Source: Phycisphaerae bacterium | GTDB taxonomy: Bacteria; Planctomycetota; Phycisphaerae; Phycisphaerales; SM1A02 | Assembly: GCA_018665385.1 (NCBI GenBank) | Contig: JABJDN010000034.1 | Span: 1 to 17,877, forward strand | Direction of reading: 5' to 3' | Length of the DNA stretch: 17,877 nt | In this document: one piece after another, positions 1 to 7,063 of the stretch | Layout: every line of letters begins with the position of its first letter | Numbering within the stretch: the first letter of the stretch is position 1 | The notes under the pieces: generated by a model | What the model saw: the letters and a program-made list of their open reading frames with translations, nothing else | The model's database searches: none | Told to the model about the DNA's origin: nothing | Made by a program: the position numbers and the translations under genes

Positions 1-534
1 CCTGGGAAAGAGGGGCCACTAATTTTTGTGTCCATGCCAGCTTCATCAACGTCCGAACTTATTTCGCGATGGGCAGGTTTTGTTGCAGACCCAAGACAAT
101 CGTTTGATGCCCTTCAAGCAGTTGTGTATCAAAAACTTGTTCGCAAGCTTTGCGAAAACTGTCGAGTTGCTTACACGCCGTCAGCGGACTTAGCGAAACA
201 AGGGTTACCCGTAAATACAGTTGAACAGCTCTACCGCAAAAGTGGGCAAGTTGAACATAAAAACAAAATCGTTGAATGCCCAGTGTGCAAAGGTAACGGG
301 TATCTAGGGCAAATCGGCGTGTTTGAAACACTTTTCCTAGATAGCGATACTAGAAAACACCTCATTGCAGGCGACCTAAAAGCCGCGATGGCTGAAGCAA
401 AACGCAAGAAAATGTACATCCGTTTGCAAGAAGCAGCATGGCAAAAGGTTGCCTCTGGTGAAACATCACTAGAAGAATTCGGGCGTGTGAATAAAAAGAA
501 GCCAACGAAAAAGAAAGCACCTGCGAGTAAATAA
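1..534 (+). CDS. C-terminal part of a divergent GspE/PilB-type secretion ATPase (5' truncated by window)
   Basis: The reading frame is open from base 1, so the first in-frame ATG at 28 is internal and the gene starts outside the window. The visible part matches the C-terminal domain of type II secretion/type IV pilus assembly ATPases. A QKLVRKLCENC stretch is followed by CPVCKGNGYLGQIGVFE, giving the family's tetracysteine zinc site (C51, C54, C93, C96, counted from base 1). The segment before it, where GspE proteins carry the His box (typically TLHTN), reads LIFVSMPASS and has no histidine, so this looks like a divergent paralogue. The C-terminal tail is very lysine-rich (KKKPTKKK). The Walker A and B motifs would lie upstream and cannot be judged. 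It ends 5 bases before the CvpA-like gene, suggesting co-transcription. Family membership is fairly sure; ATPase activity and the machine it serves are not. Confidence 0.8.
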   Translation, partial: PGKEGPLIFVSMPASSTSELISRWAGFVADPRQSFDALQAVVYQKLVRKLCENCRVAYTPSADLAKQGLPVNTVEQLYRKSGQVEHKNKIVECPVCKGNGYLGQIGVFETLFLDSDTRKHLIAGDLKAAMAEAKRKKMYIRLQEAAWQKVASGETSLEEFGRVNKKKPTKKKAPASK

Positions 535-539
535 GAACC

Positions 540-2165
540 ATGTTTATTATTTTTAACATAGCAATCGTCGGACTCGTTTTACTCATCGCATATTGGTGGT
601 CGAACGAAGGTCTTTTTAGTGCCGTTCTACATATGGTTTGTGTCATAACTGCTGGAGCATTTGCACTAGCGCTGTGGGAGCCACTCACAATGTGGATGAT
701 GAGTGGCGGAAGCTTTGATAATTATGCATGGGGATTCTCTCTTGTTGGCGTATTTGCAATCACCCTTCTTATCCTTCGAGTAGCGAGTGATAAAATTGCT
801 CCTGCAAATATCCAATTCCCAAGTTGGGCAAACCTTGCTTTCGGTGGCGCTGCAGGGTTTGTTTCGGGCGTGTTATCCGTCGGTATCTGTTTGATTGGCG
901 CAGGGTACGTGCAATCAACAAATCACATTATGGACTACCGTGGGACTGCTCGTGCAGAAGCCGGCAAAGAAATTGAAAAGGTAAATGCACCTTGGCTCGA
1001 TGTAACGTATCTTACTTCTGCTTTTTATAGCAAGCTTAGCGTTGGCACCTTACACCCAGATTTGTTTGGTGGCATGCCGCTTCAACAGTTCAATCCTCGT
1101 ATGGATGAACAAGCAACACTGTTGCGTGATACAGTCCAAGAGGGCAATGGTCAAATTTCAATCATGCGACGAGACGCTGAGGTGCTCACTTTTGCAAAAA
1201 GCGAGAATGGATTGGCCATAGTACAAGTGAAATTTGCACCAAGCGCGCGGGACTTCAATAAACAGTTGGTACTTGCTAAATCTCAAGTTCGTCTTGTCGA
1301 CGAAGTTCGTAATGGCAACGAACCAAAGGTATACTTCCCTGATTCGTGGAAGCAGAAAGTGCAAAACACAACGACAAAAGATTTTTCAGAAGAACTCTTT
1401 GTGTTTGATGGTATCTCCTCTTACGCCACAAGTATTCCAGGCCAATCCGAAATCATGCTTACCTTTGTGTTTGATACAAGAAACACTCGGCTGAATCCTA
1501 AATTCATTCAAATTCGAGGCACGCGTTTCGAACTTACAAAAACTATTGAACTTACTTCTGCTGATGCAACTGTATTCTTAACTAATGATGATTCTGAAAA
1601 TCAAATTGTTGACAGAGACGTATTCGGCAATGATATTCAAGATCTCGTAAAAAACACATCAAAGTTGCCTCTACGCACTTCTGTAAACTCCCTGCAAGGA
1701 TCGCTTCAAGTAAACGACTTAGATTACCTGACACAAGGCCGGCTCATTGGCGGCAACAAATCAAACACCAGTAGAGGAAAAACTGTAAAAGGTATTGCCG
1801 CATTTGAAGGCACGGGCATTGTGCAACTTGATGCATCGCCCGGCAAAGCCGCAGCGTTTGAAGATTTGTACAAAACAGAATCCGATGCTTCAATTATTCT
1901 TGTTGACTCTCAGGACAGAGAATATAAACCGTTTGGCTATTATATTATTCAAGGAAAGAAGATTGACATGATTCTTACTCCTGACGAACCTATTCAAAGT
2001 ATGCTTGGCATTGAAAACTTTATTTCGAAAGTTCGACCAGGGAAAGATATAGAGTTCAAACTTCTCTTTATGGTTACAGCTGATGTAGATATTCGCGAAT
2101 TCAGAATCGGCGATATTACTATAGGTCGTTGCGATGTTGAAGTTGAAGCCCAACGCCAGAAGTAA
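540..2165 (+). CDS. CvpA-like membrane protein with large extracytoplasmic domain
   Basis: A 541-residue protein. The N-terminal ~122 residues contain about four hydrophobic segments (roughly 2-18, 25-46, 62-80 and 98-122), the last glycine-rich (FGGAAGFVSGVLSVG). This arrangement resembles the CvpA (colicin V production) family. The remaining ~420 residues are soluble in character, with no further membrane segment, and probably face the periplasm or cell exterior; I recognise no domain in them. Typical CvpA proteins are only about 160-200 residues, so the long C-terminal part is an addition. The gene starts 5 bases after the GspE-like stop, with no strong ribosome binding site. It ends 11 bases from the convergent accC gene. 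The CvpA assignment rests on the membrane topology and the glycine-rich fourth segment, and is moderate. The function is unknown. Confidence 0.65.
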   Translation: MFIIFNIAIVGLVLLIAYWWSNEGLFSAVLHMVCVITAGAFALALWEPLTMWMMSGGSFDNYAWGFSLVGVFAITLLILRVASDKIAPANIQFPSWANLAFGGAAGFVSGVLSVGICLIGAGYVQSTNHIMDYRGTARAEAGKEIEKVNAPWLDVTYLTSAFYSKLSVGTLHPDLFGGMPLQQFNPRMDEQATLLRDTVQEGNGQISIMRRDAEVLTFAKSENGLAIVQVKFAPSARDFNKQLVLAKSQVRLVDEVRNGNEPKVYFPDSWKQKVQNTTTKDFSEELFVFDGISSYATSIPGQSEIMLTFVFDTRNTRLNPKFIQIRGTRFELTKTIELTSADATVFLTNDDSENQIVDRDVFGNDIQDLVKNTSKLPLRTSVNSLQGSLQVNDLDYLTQGRLIGGNKSNTSRGKTVKGIAAFEGTGIVQLDASPGKAAAFEDLYKTESDASIILVDSQDREYKPFGYYIIQGKKIDMILTPDEPIQSMLGIENFISKVRPGKDIEFKLLFMVTADVDIREFRIGDITIGRCDVEVEAQRQK

Positions 2166-2176
2166 ATCTTAGTCAG

Positions 2177-3523
2177 TTACTTTTCGTCAAGCAGTCGTTC
2201 AACCCAGTTGATATCGAAATCTGCTGAAACGAATGCATGTTGCGTTAACAACCGCTGATGCAAGGGAATTGTTGTTGCTATTGGGGCTACGACAAACTCT
2301 CCAAGGGCTGCACGCATTCTATCTATCGCTTCGTTACGGTCCCTGCCGTGCACAATAAGCTTAGCAATCATTGAGTCATAATTAGGCGGAATGCGATACC
2401 CTGGAATGACATGTGTTTCTAAGCGTACTCCTGGCCCTCCAGGAGTTTTCCATGTTTCGATAGTGCCCGGCTGCGGCATAAAGTTTTTGCTTGGGTCTTC
2501 AGCGTTTATACGGCATTCGATAGCATGGCCCTTCAGTTGAATTTCATCTTGGGTCCAAGACAATTTCTCGCCTGCTGCAACACGAATAGATTCTTTCACA
2601 ATATCAACACCTGTAATCATTTCTGAAACAGGATGTTCCACTTGCACGCGAGTATTCACCTCAAGCATAAAAAACTCTTGCTTTTTATTCATCAAGAATT
2701 CAACTGTAGCGGCGCCACTATAATTTGCCTTGCGAATCAGTTCTGCGGCGGATTCACAAACTCGGTTACGAATTTCTGCATCAACGCCGGGGGCTGGACC
2801 CTCTTCGATTAATTTTTGATGTCGTCGTTGGCTTGTGCAATCCCGGTTAAACAAATGCACTGCGTTGCCGTGCTTGTCACCCAACACTTGCACTTCAATA
2901 TGACGTGCTTGGTCGAGGAACTTTTCAAGATACACTGCACCGTTGCCAAATGAAGCAATAGCCTCTTGCTGAGCAGCAGTTACTGCTGTTCTCAGCGCTG
3001 CCACATTGTGCGCTATACGCATGCCCTTGCCACCACCACCTGCTGTTGCTTTTACAATGACGGGGTATCCAATTTCAGCTGCAATTTCAATAGCTTCGTC
3101 TAACTCTTCAATTTCACCATCTGTTCCGGGGAAAACTGGCGTACCTGCTTTGCGAGCAAGACGTTTGCAATTAATTTTATCCCCAAGAAGGTTCATCGCT
3201 TCAGGAGTTGGGCCAATAAATTCAATATGGCAATCTCTGCAAACTTCAGCAAAGTGAGCATTCTCAGCGAGGAAGCCATATCCCGGATGGATTGCTTCAG
3301 AGTCAGTCATTTCAGCGGCAGAAATTATTCTATCGATTCGCAAATACGAATCCGCCGATGGCGCTTTGCCAATGCATACACTTGCATCTGCAAGTTCAAG
3401 CCATGGAGCATCTGCGTCTGCTTCTGAATAGACGCAGACGGTTTCGACGCCTAGCTCGCGAGCAGCCCGAATGATGCGTAATGCGATTTCACCTCTATTG
3501 GCGATTAAAATTCTACCGAACAT
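2177..3523 (-). CDS. accC: Acetyl-CoA carboxylase biotin carboxylase subunit
   Basis: This 448-residue protein has the length and motifs of AccC, the ATP-grasp enzyme that carboxylates biotin on AccB with bicarbonate and ATP. This is the first half-reaction of malonyl-CoA synthesis. The N-terminal domain opens with FGRILIANRGEIALRIIRAA. ATP-binding Lys116 and Lys158 (VIVKAT), the glycine-rich loop at 162-167, CTSQRRHQKLIEE (229-241) and the catalytic/metal residues Glu288, Asn290 and Arg292 (MLEVNTRVQVEHP) sit at the same numbers as in the E. coli enzyme. It follows accB after 12 bases, the usual accBC pairing. Only a weak purine run (AAGAAAG) precedes the ATG. Because pyruvate and propionyl-CoA carboxylases share this domain, the identity relies on length and the adjacent accB. 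Confidence 0.97.
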   Translation of the reverse strand: MFGRILIANRGEIALRIIRAARELGVETVCVYSEADADAPWLELADASVCIGKAPSADSYLRIDRIISAAEMTDSEAIHPGYGFLAENAHFAEVCRDCHIEFIGPTPEAMNLLGDKINCKRLARKAGTPVFPGTDGEIEELDEAIEIAAEIGYPVIVKATAGGGGKGMRIAHNVAALRTAVTAAQQEAIASFGNGAVYLEKFLDQARHIEVQVLGDKHGNAVHLFNRDCTSQRRHQKLIEEGPAPGVDAEIRNRVCESAAELIRKANYSGAATVEFLMNKKQEFFMLEVNTRVQVEHPVSEMITGVDIVKESIRVAAGEKLSWTQDEIQLKGHAIECRINAEDPSKNFMPQPGTIETWKTPGGPGVRLETHVIPGYRIPPNYDSMIAKLIVHGRDRNEAIDRMRAALGEFVVAPIATTIPLHQRLLTQHAFVSADFDINWVERLLDEK

Positions 3524-3535
3524 TGCTAGACTTTC

Positions 3536-4006
3536 TTATTGTTTTACTAGGAACAAAGGTTGGCCAAATTCAACTGGCTCGCCGTTAGCGACAAGGATTT
3601 TCGTAACAGTGCCAGAACACTGCGCTTTAATTTCGTTGAAAATCTTCATCGCCTCAATAATACAAACTGTAGTGTCTTCACTCACTGTGTCACCAACCTC
3701 GATGAAGGATGGAGAATCGGGATCTGGTGATGGATAATATGTGCCGACCATTGGGCTTACGATTTCAACCCCTTCTTCAACAACAGGTTCAGCAGCAGGT
3801 TCAGGAGCAGCAACCGGTGCAGCGGATGCACCCTGGACAGCAGGAGGAACTGCAACTGGCGCAAGTGCAACTGGCGCAACTGTTTCAAACGTTTCGCCAT
3901 GCCTGCGAATAGTCACTTGCTCATCTGTATCTCGCAGATCCATTTCAGCCAAATCATTGGCGACCATCAATTTTACGAGCTCTTTTAATTTTCGTATATC
4001 AATCAT
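3536..4006 (-). CDS. accB: Acetyl-CoA carboxylase biotin carboxyl carrier protein
   Basis: A 156-residue biotin carboxyl carrier protein, which holds the biotin that AccC carboxylates and the carboxyltransferase discharges. The N-terminal region (MIDIRKLKELVKLM) is typical of AccB. Residues about 45-80 form an Ala/Pro/Val-rich flexible linker, and the C-terminal biotinyl domain carries the acceptor Lys121 in EAMKIFNEI (usually EAMKMMNEI). An in-frame ATG eight codons upstream (4030) also exists. The start at 4006 is preferred because the family begins at MIDIRKL and because a -10-like TATACT lies between the two ATGs. There is no Shine-Dalgarno sequence at 4006. The gene lies 77 bases downstream of the small membrane protein gene and 12 bases upstream of accC. 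Confidence 0.95.
   Translation of the reverse strand: MIDIRKLKELVKLMVANDLAEMDLRDTDEQVTIRRHGETFETVAPVALAPVAVPPAVQGASAAPVAAPEPAAEPVVEEGVEIVSPMVGTYYPSPDPDSPSFIEVGDTVSEDTTVCIIEAMKIFNEIKAQCSGTVTKILVANGEPVEFGQPLFLVKQ
3851..3879. repeat. Tandem 14-bp direct repeat in the accB linker
   Basis: TGCAACTGGCGCAA occurs perfectly at 3851-3864 and 3866-3879, a 15-base period that encodes two five-residue units rich in Ala, Pro and Val in the AccB linker. Its length can change in five-codon steps without a frameshift, as expected for a flexible linker. Confidence 0.7.
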
Positions 4007-4013
4007 GTGGCGA

Positions 4014-4042
4014 AGTATAGCGAACTTCATCGAACATGCCTA
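4014..4042 (-). promoter_or_regulatory. Candidate promoter at the accB start (possibly leaderless)
   Basis: On the minus strand, TATACT (4014-4019, 5 of 6 to the sigma70 -10 consensus) ends 7 bases before the accB ATG at 4006. A weaker TAGGCA (4037-4042, 4 of 6 to TTGACA) lies 17 bases upstream of it. Transcription would start at or next to the ATG, giving a leaderless accBC message, which fits the missing Shine-Dalgarno sequence. Motif match only. Confidence 0.4.
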
Positions 4043-4083
4043 CTTTGTACGCCATATCACTCGAACAATTGTATTTGAGTATC

Positions 4084-4539
4084 TTACTGGCGAAGCGCAA
4101 CAGGCTTTGATAGAATTTCGTTTAACAGTATGGCATTACGCAAGTTAGGCATATCTGAAAGAAGCGTAGCGATTTCTTTTGCCGCTTTTCGTTCGCGCCT
4201 TGACGAATCCTTAGCCACTCGGACAGGGCCGTTCTTAGCGTACAGAGAAGTGAGGCCTTTAATTTTTTTGCCTTGCGGAGCTTTTTTTGGCACTCTTGGC
4301 TCTACTGGCTCTACTCGCGAAAGTGCAGCAGAGGGTGCAGCAGTTCGATTTCTTCGCCGTAGTGACTCTACGCGAATTTGCACCGGGTCTGCTTTCCAAA
4401 CCTTAACCGCGTCGCCATTACCCGTAGAAAGCGCATTTGCTGCTGCAAGTTTCTTAGCCGCAGCTTGCTTCTTTGCGAGAATCCCTGAGATTATCGACCA
4501 AACAACGCTTACTATGATGATGATTGTTCCAATCTTCAT
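4084..4539 (-). CDS. Small single-pass membrane protein of unknown function
   Basis: A 151-residue protein I cannot assign to a named family. Residues 1-20 (MKIGTIIIIVSVVWSIISGI) form one hydrophobic segment, a probable N-terminal membrane anchor. A basic, Ala/Lys-rich region with PSAALSRVEPVEP and KKAPQGKKIKG follows, probably disordered. The C-terminal ~40 residues look ordered and amphipathic and end in NLRNAILLNEILSKPVALRQ. A similar tail, an AI(V/L)LxEIL helix followed by a Pro and ALR, is one I associate with small hypothetical proteins of planctomycetes; this is from memory only. It lies 18 bases after the importer ATPase gene and 77 bases before accB, all in one direction. The plus-strand frame opposite it (4130-4621) is a shadow. 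Confidence 0.7.
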   Translation of the reverse strand: MKIGTIIIIVSVVWSIISGILAKKQAAAKKLAAANALSTGNGDAVKVWKADPVQIRVESLRRRNRTAAPSAALSRVEPVEPRVPKKAPQGKKIKGLTSLYAKNGPVRVAKDSSRRERKAAKEIATLLSDMPNLRNAILLNEILSKPVALRQ

Positions 4540-4545
4540 AGTTTC

Positions 4546-4551
4546 AGTATA
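4546..4551 (-). promoter_or_regulatory. -10-like TATACT next to the start of the small membrane protein gene
   Basis: On the minus strand TATACT lies 6 bases before the ATG at 4539 and just downstream of the importer ATPase stop codon. No convincing -35 element is seen 16-18 bases upstream and there is no Shine-Dalgarno sequence. It has the same hexamer and nearly the same spacing as the accB start, so a leaderless internal promoter is possible, but it may be chance. Confidence 0.3.
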
Positions 4552-4557
4552 TCGTCT

Positions 4558-5304
4558 TTACGCTATGACGAGGTGGCGTTTTCCAGCCTCATCTACTGCC
4601 CAATTGAGATCAACACCATAAATGCCCCCAAGAGATGATGGAGTGAGCACAGCGTTGGTCTGCCCATCTAGCACGATACGCCCCTCCTTCAAGACGATTA
4701 CAGCATCAGCAATTTCCATAGCAAATGAAATATCGTGCAAAGCAGCAATGACAATATCCCCTTCGCTAGCGCATTGCTTCAGCATTTCGCCCATCGATTT
4801 AAGGTGATGCATATCTAAAGCAGAACTTGGTTCATCAAGGACGAGCATCCCACCCGGTGTTCGTTGTGCAAGTGCCCTCGCCATAGCGGCACGCTGCCGC
4901 ATACCCGCACTCGCGCCATGCCAAAGTGATTCGCTTCTATCAAGTAACTCGACTTGTCTAAGAGCATCAGTTACGCGACTTTCTGAAGGGCCTATTGCGT
5001 ATCTGCCAAGTTCAACGACCGTTCGAATAGTGAATGCTCCTGAAACTTCTGCAATTCGAGGGACCCATGAAATTTTTGATGCTCTGTCGTGCGGAGTCAT
5101 TTTGTCTACGCGTACACCGTCTAGCTCAACCCTGCCTTTTGATGGAGTTGTTAGACCAGCAATAGTTCGAAGCAAAGTGGTTTTACCTGAAGCGTTAGGG
5201 CCGAGCACCGCGATGACTTTCCCGCCATCTGCACTTGAGTGTACACCTTGCAATGCTGTAAGTTTCCCGTATCGCATAGTCACATCAGAAATTTTCAGTC
5301 TCAT
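4558..5304 (-). CDS. ABC importer ATPase, BtuD/FecE/HmuV type, with degenerate motifs
   Basis: A 248-residue ATP-binding subunit expected to power the adjacent permease for uptake of an iron complex, haem or cobalamin; the sequence does not decide the substrate. Walker A is GPNASGKT (35-42), Walker B is MLVLDE (153-158), the D-loop is SALD and the switch histidine is His190 (ALHD). Two motifs are unusual. The Q-loop glutamine, expected in VPQ, is Arg83 (WVPRIAEV; codon CGA, one base from CAA). The LSGGQ signature reads ASAGM (131-135), although the following RQRAAMARALA is normal. Either this is a functional variant or ATPase activity is altered. The ATG overlaps the permease stop by four bases (ATGA), indicating translational coupling. 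It is the last gene of the tightly overlapping operon. Confidence 0.88.
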   Translation of the reverse strand: MRLKISDVTMRYGKLTALQGVHSSADGGKVIAVLGPNASGKTTLLRTIAGLTTPSKGRVELDGVRVDKMTPHDRASKISWVPRIAEVSGAFTIRTVVELGRYAIGPSESRVTDALRQVELLDRSESLWHGASAGMRQRAAMARALAQRTPGGMLVLDEPSSALDMHHLKSMGEMLKQCASEGDIVIAALHDISFAMEIADAVIVLKEGRIVLDGQTNAVLTPSSLGGIYGVDLNWAVDEAGKRHLVIA

Positions 5305-6281
5305 ACTCGCCCCCTGTTTCTAAGCAATAATCCTAGGAATACAACTCCGCCAATAACACTCGTCACAATTCCGATAGGCAAACGGCCAGAACCTATGTCA
5401 ACGATTTGCCGAATGTCATCTGCAAATACTAATAGGCATGCACCCATGATTGCTGTTGCAATCGTTAACGACCTATGCGAACCGCCTAAAAACAGACGCG
5501 CACCATGCGGTGCTATAAGCCCAACAAAAGCAATTGGGCCTGCGAGCATGACGCCAATTGCAGCCAGAATACTAGAAACTAAAAAAAGACGCGTTCGAAT
5601 TCGAGGAAGATTAACGCCAACACTTGTTGCTTCGTCATCTGAAAGACATGCAGCATCTAACGTAGGACCCCACCAAGAAATCAGGGCGATACCAAACACC
5701 GTCGCCCCGCCTAAAGTGCCTAATTTCCACCAAGATTCAACCTCTGGCAAACTGCCCATCAACCATGTTGTGAACGAGCCTCGTAGACCCATCGGAACAG
5801 CATGCTGCAGAACCATTATCCCTGCGCCGCAAAGTACCGATACTACAACACCTACCAAGACCATCGTCATAGGATCAATTCCTGTACGCCTTCGCGATAA
5901 GATATAGACCAGAGACAGCGTACCGACAGCTCCGAGTATCGCGCCGCCCGACTCGCTTCCAACGAATGTTGCACCATATGTATGTTCAAAATACATAGTT
6001 GCCATGACGCCAAGGCCTGCCCCACTTGAAAGACCTAAGATCCAAGGTGATGCCAACGAGTTTCGCAACAATACTTGTAATCCCATTCCCGACACGCCAA
6101 GCCCAGCGCCAACGATTAACGCAGAAATCAAAGGAACCACTCTGTATAAAACAAATTCTTGTTCAGGAATTGCAAGTGTTATAGAACCATCAACTTGGCG
6201 AGCGATAAGCAAACGCAAAGCTATTCCAGCAAAAAGCAACAAAAGTAAAAAAACAATAGTCGCTGTAGTTCTAATTTTCAT
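5301..6281 (-). CDS. ABC importer permease, FecCD/BtuC family
   Basis: A 326-residue, strongly hydrophobic protein of the FecCD/BtuC family, which forms the membrane channel of type II ABC importers for siderophores, haem or vitamin B12. Family hallmarks are VGAGLGVSGMGLQVLLRNSL followed by LASPWILGLSSGAGLG in the N-terminal half, and VGLIAPHGARLFLGGSHR near the C terminus, which belongs to the coupling region facing the ATPase. About eight to ten membrane segments are visible, as usual for the family. Its ATG overlaps the stop of the upstream lipoprotein gene by four bases, and its own stop overlaps the ATPase start by four. No cobalamin riboswitch or Fur-box-like site was noticed, and there is no intergenic room for one. 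Confidence 0.93.
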   Translation of the reverse strand: MKIRTTATIVFLLLLLFAGIALRLLIARQVDGSITLAIPEQEFVLYRVVPLISALIVGAGLGVSGMGLQVLLRNSLASPWILGLSSGAGLGVMATMYFEHTYGATFVGSESGGAILGAVGTLSLVYILSRRRTGIDPMTMVLVGVVVSVLCGAGIMVLQHAVPMGLRGSFTTWLMGSLPEVESWWKLGTLGGATVFGIALISWWGPTLDAACLSDDEATSVGVNLPRIRTRLFLVSSILAAIGVMLAGPIAFVGLIAPHGARLFLGGSHRSLTIATAIMGACLLVFADDIRQIVDIGSGRLPIGIVTSVIGGVVFLGLLLRNRGRV

Positions 6282-7063
6282 GGAAGAACCAGCTGTTGCA
6301 TCTCTTTTGCAACTTCAACAAGGTAACTCGATGGCACAAGGACGTGTTCATGTTCAAATGGTATCACTTCAAACCCCAATGAACGCAACACTTCTACAGA
6401 AGAATTTTTAATTTTTGAATCGGACACCACAATAATCAGGCCTGGCTTTAATCTGCCAATATCTTCGAGCGAAAGCGAGACCCAGCCCTCTTTCGAAATG
6501 GCGTTTTGTACACCAACTGCTTGAAGAATATCATCTAAATATGTTTCTTTCCCAAAGCATAAACCTGCGTTTCCGTCAGAACCTTGCGTAATCACTAAAA
6601 CATTGTCAGGCAAGGCAGAATCTGCTCGCTTGATAATTTCTATTTGTTTCGATTCGTCCCCAAAATGAAAATTGACGAACTCATATACATCTTGAATGTC
6701 TGCGATCCTGTCCATGGGGAATGCATGCAATGTAAAATTGCCCCGCTCAGCAAGTTGAACTAAGTGCTCAGGCAAACTTGCTGCAGTCTGTTGTACAAAA
6801 ACGTCAGTAGGTTGCAATAGCAACAACCGTTCGTAATCAACTTCTCTCAAATCACCAACAACAGGTATTGCTTGGTCTGCAAAAAAACAAAAAGCACTTC
6901 TGCCAACAATATTTTTTCCAAAACCAGCATGAATAATTGTGTTCGTTATCCCAGGGCTAAGCGAGACAATTCGAATGCTGTCCTCTTTTTGTTCTTCACG
7001 TACAGCTGAGCAACTTATGAGCCCAACGATGAAACAAATGATGATTACAAGTACATTACGCAT
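6278..7063 (-). CDS. Periplasmic-binding lipoprotein of the importer, BtuF/FecB type
   Basis: A 261-residue substrate-binding protein. The N terminus is a lipoprotein signal peptide with hydrophobic residues 4-17 and a lipobox LISC with Cys18 as the lipidation site. The mature part fits the BtuF/FecB fold: RIVSLSPGITNTIIHAGFGKNIVGRS, then VVGDLREVDYERLLLLQPTDV, the strand-turn pattern common to haem, siderophore and cobalamin binders. It would capture substrate outside the cytoplasmic membrane and deliver it to the permease encoded next. Its start overlaps the end of the MsbA-type gene by eight bases, and its stop overlaps the permease ATG by four. The substrate cannot be read from the sequence. 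Confidence 0.88.
   Translation of the reverse strand: MRNVLVIIICFIVGLISCSAVREEQKEDSIRIVSLSPGITNTIIHAGFGKNIVGRSAFCFFADQAIPVVGDLREVDYERLLLLQPTDVFVQQTAASLPEHLVQLAERGNFTLHAFPMDRIADIQDVYEFVNFHFGDESKQIEIIKRADSALPDNVLVITQGSDGNAGLCFGKETYLDDILQAVGVQNAISKEGWVSLSLEDIGRLKPGLIIVVSDSKIKNSSVEVLRSLGFEVIPFEHEHVLVPSSYLVEVAKEMQQLVLP

Noticed and set aside
28..534. Start of the GspE-like gene at the ATG at position 28
   Set aside because: The frame is open to base 1 and the residues before that ATG continue the family pattern, so the gene is truncated by the window.
4130..4621. 163-residue plus-strand open frame opposite the small membrane protein
   Set aside because: The minus-strand frame has a membrane anchor, a conserved-looking tail and a consistent operon position; the plus frame has none of these and runs into the ATPase gene.
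5239..5907. 222-residue plus-strand open frame opposite the importer permease and ATPase
   Set aside because: It is antisense to two well-supported overlapping genes, is rich in Thr/Pro/Arg as expected for a shadow frame, and has no recognisable motif.
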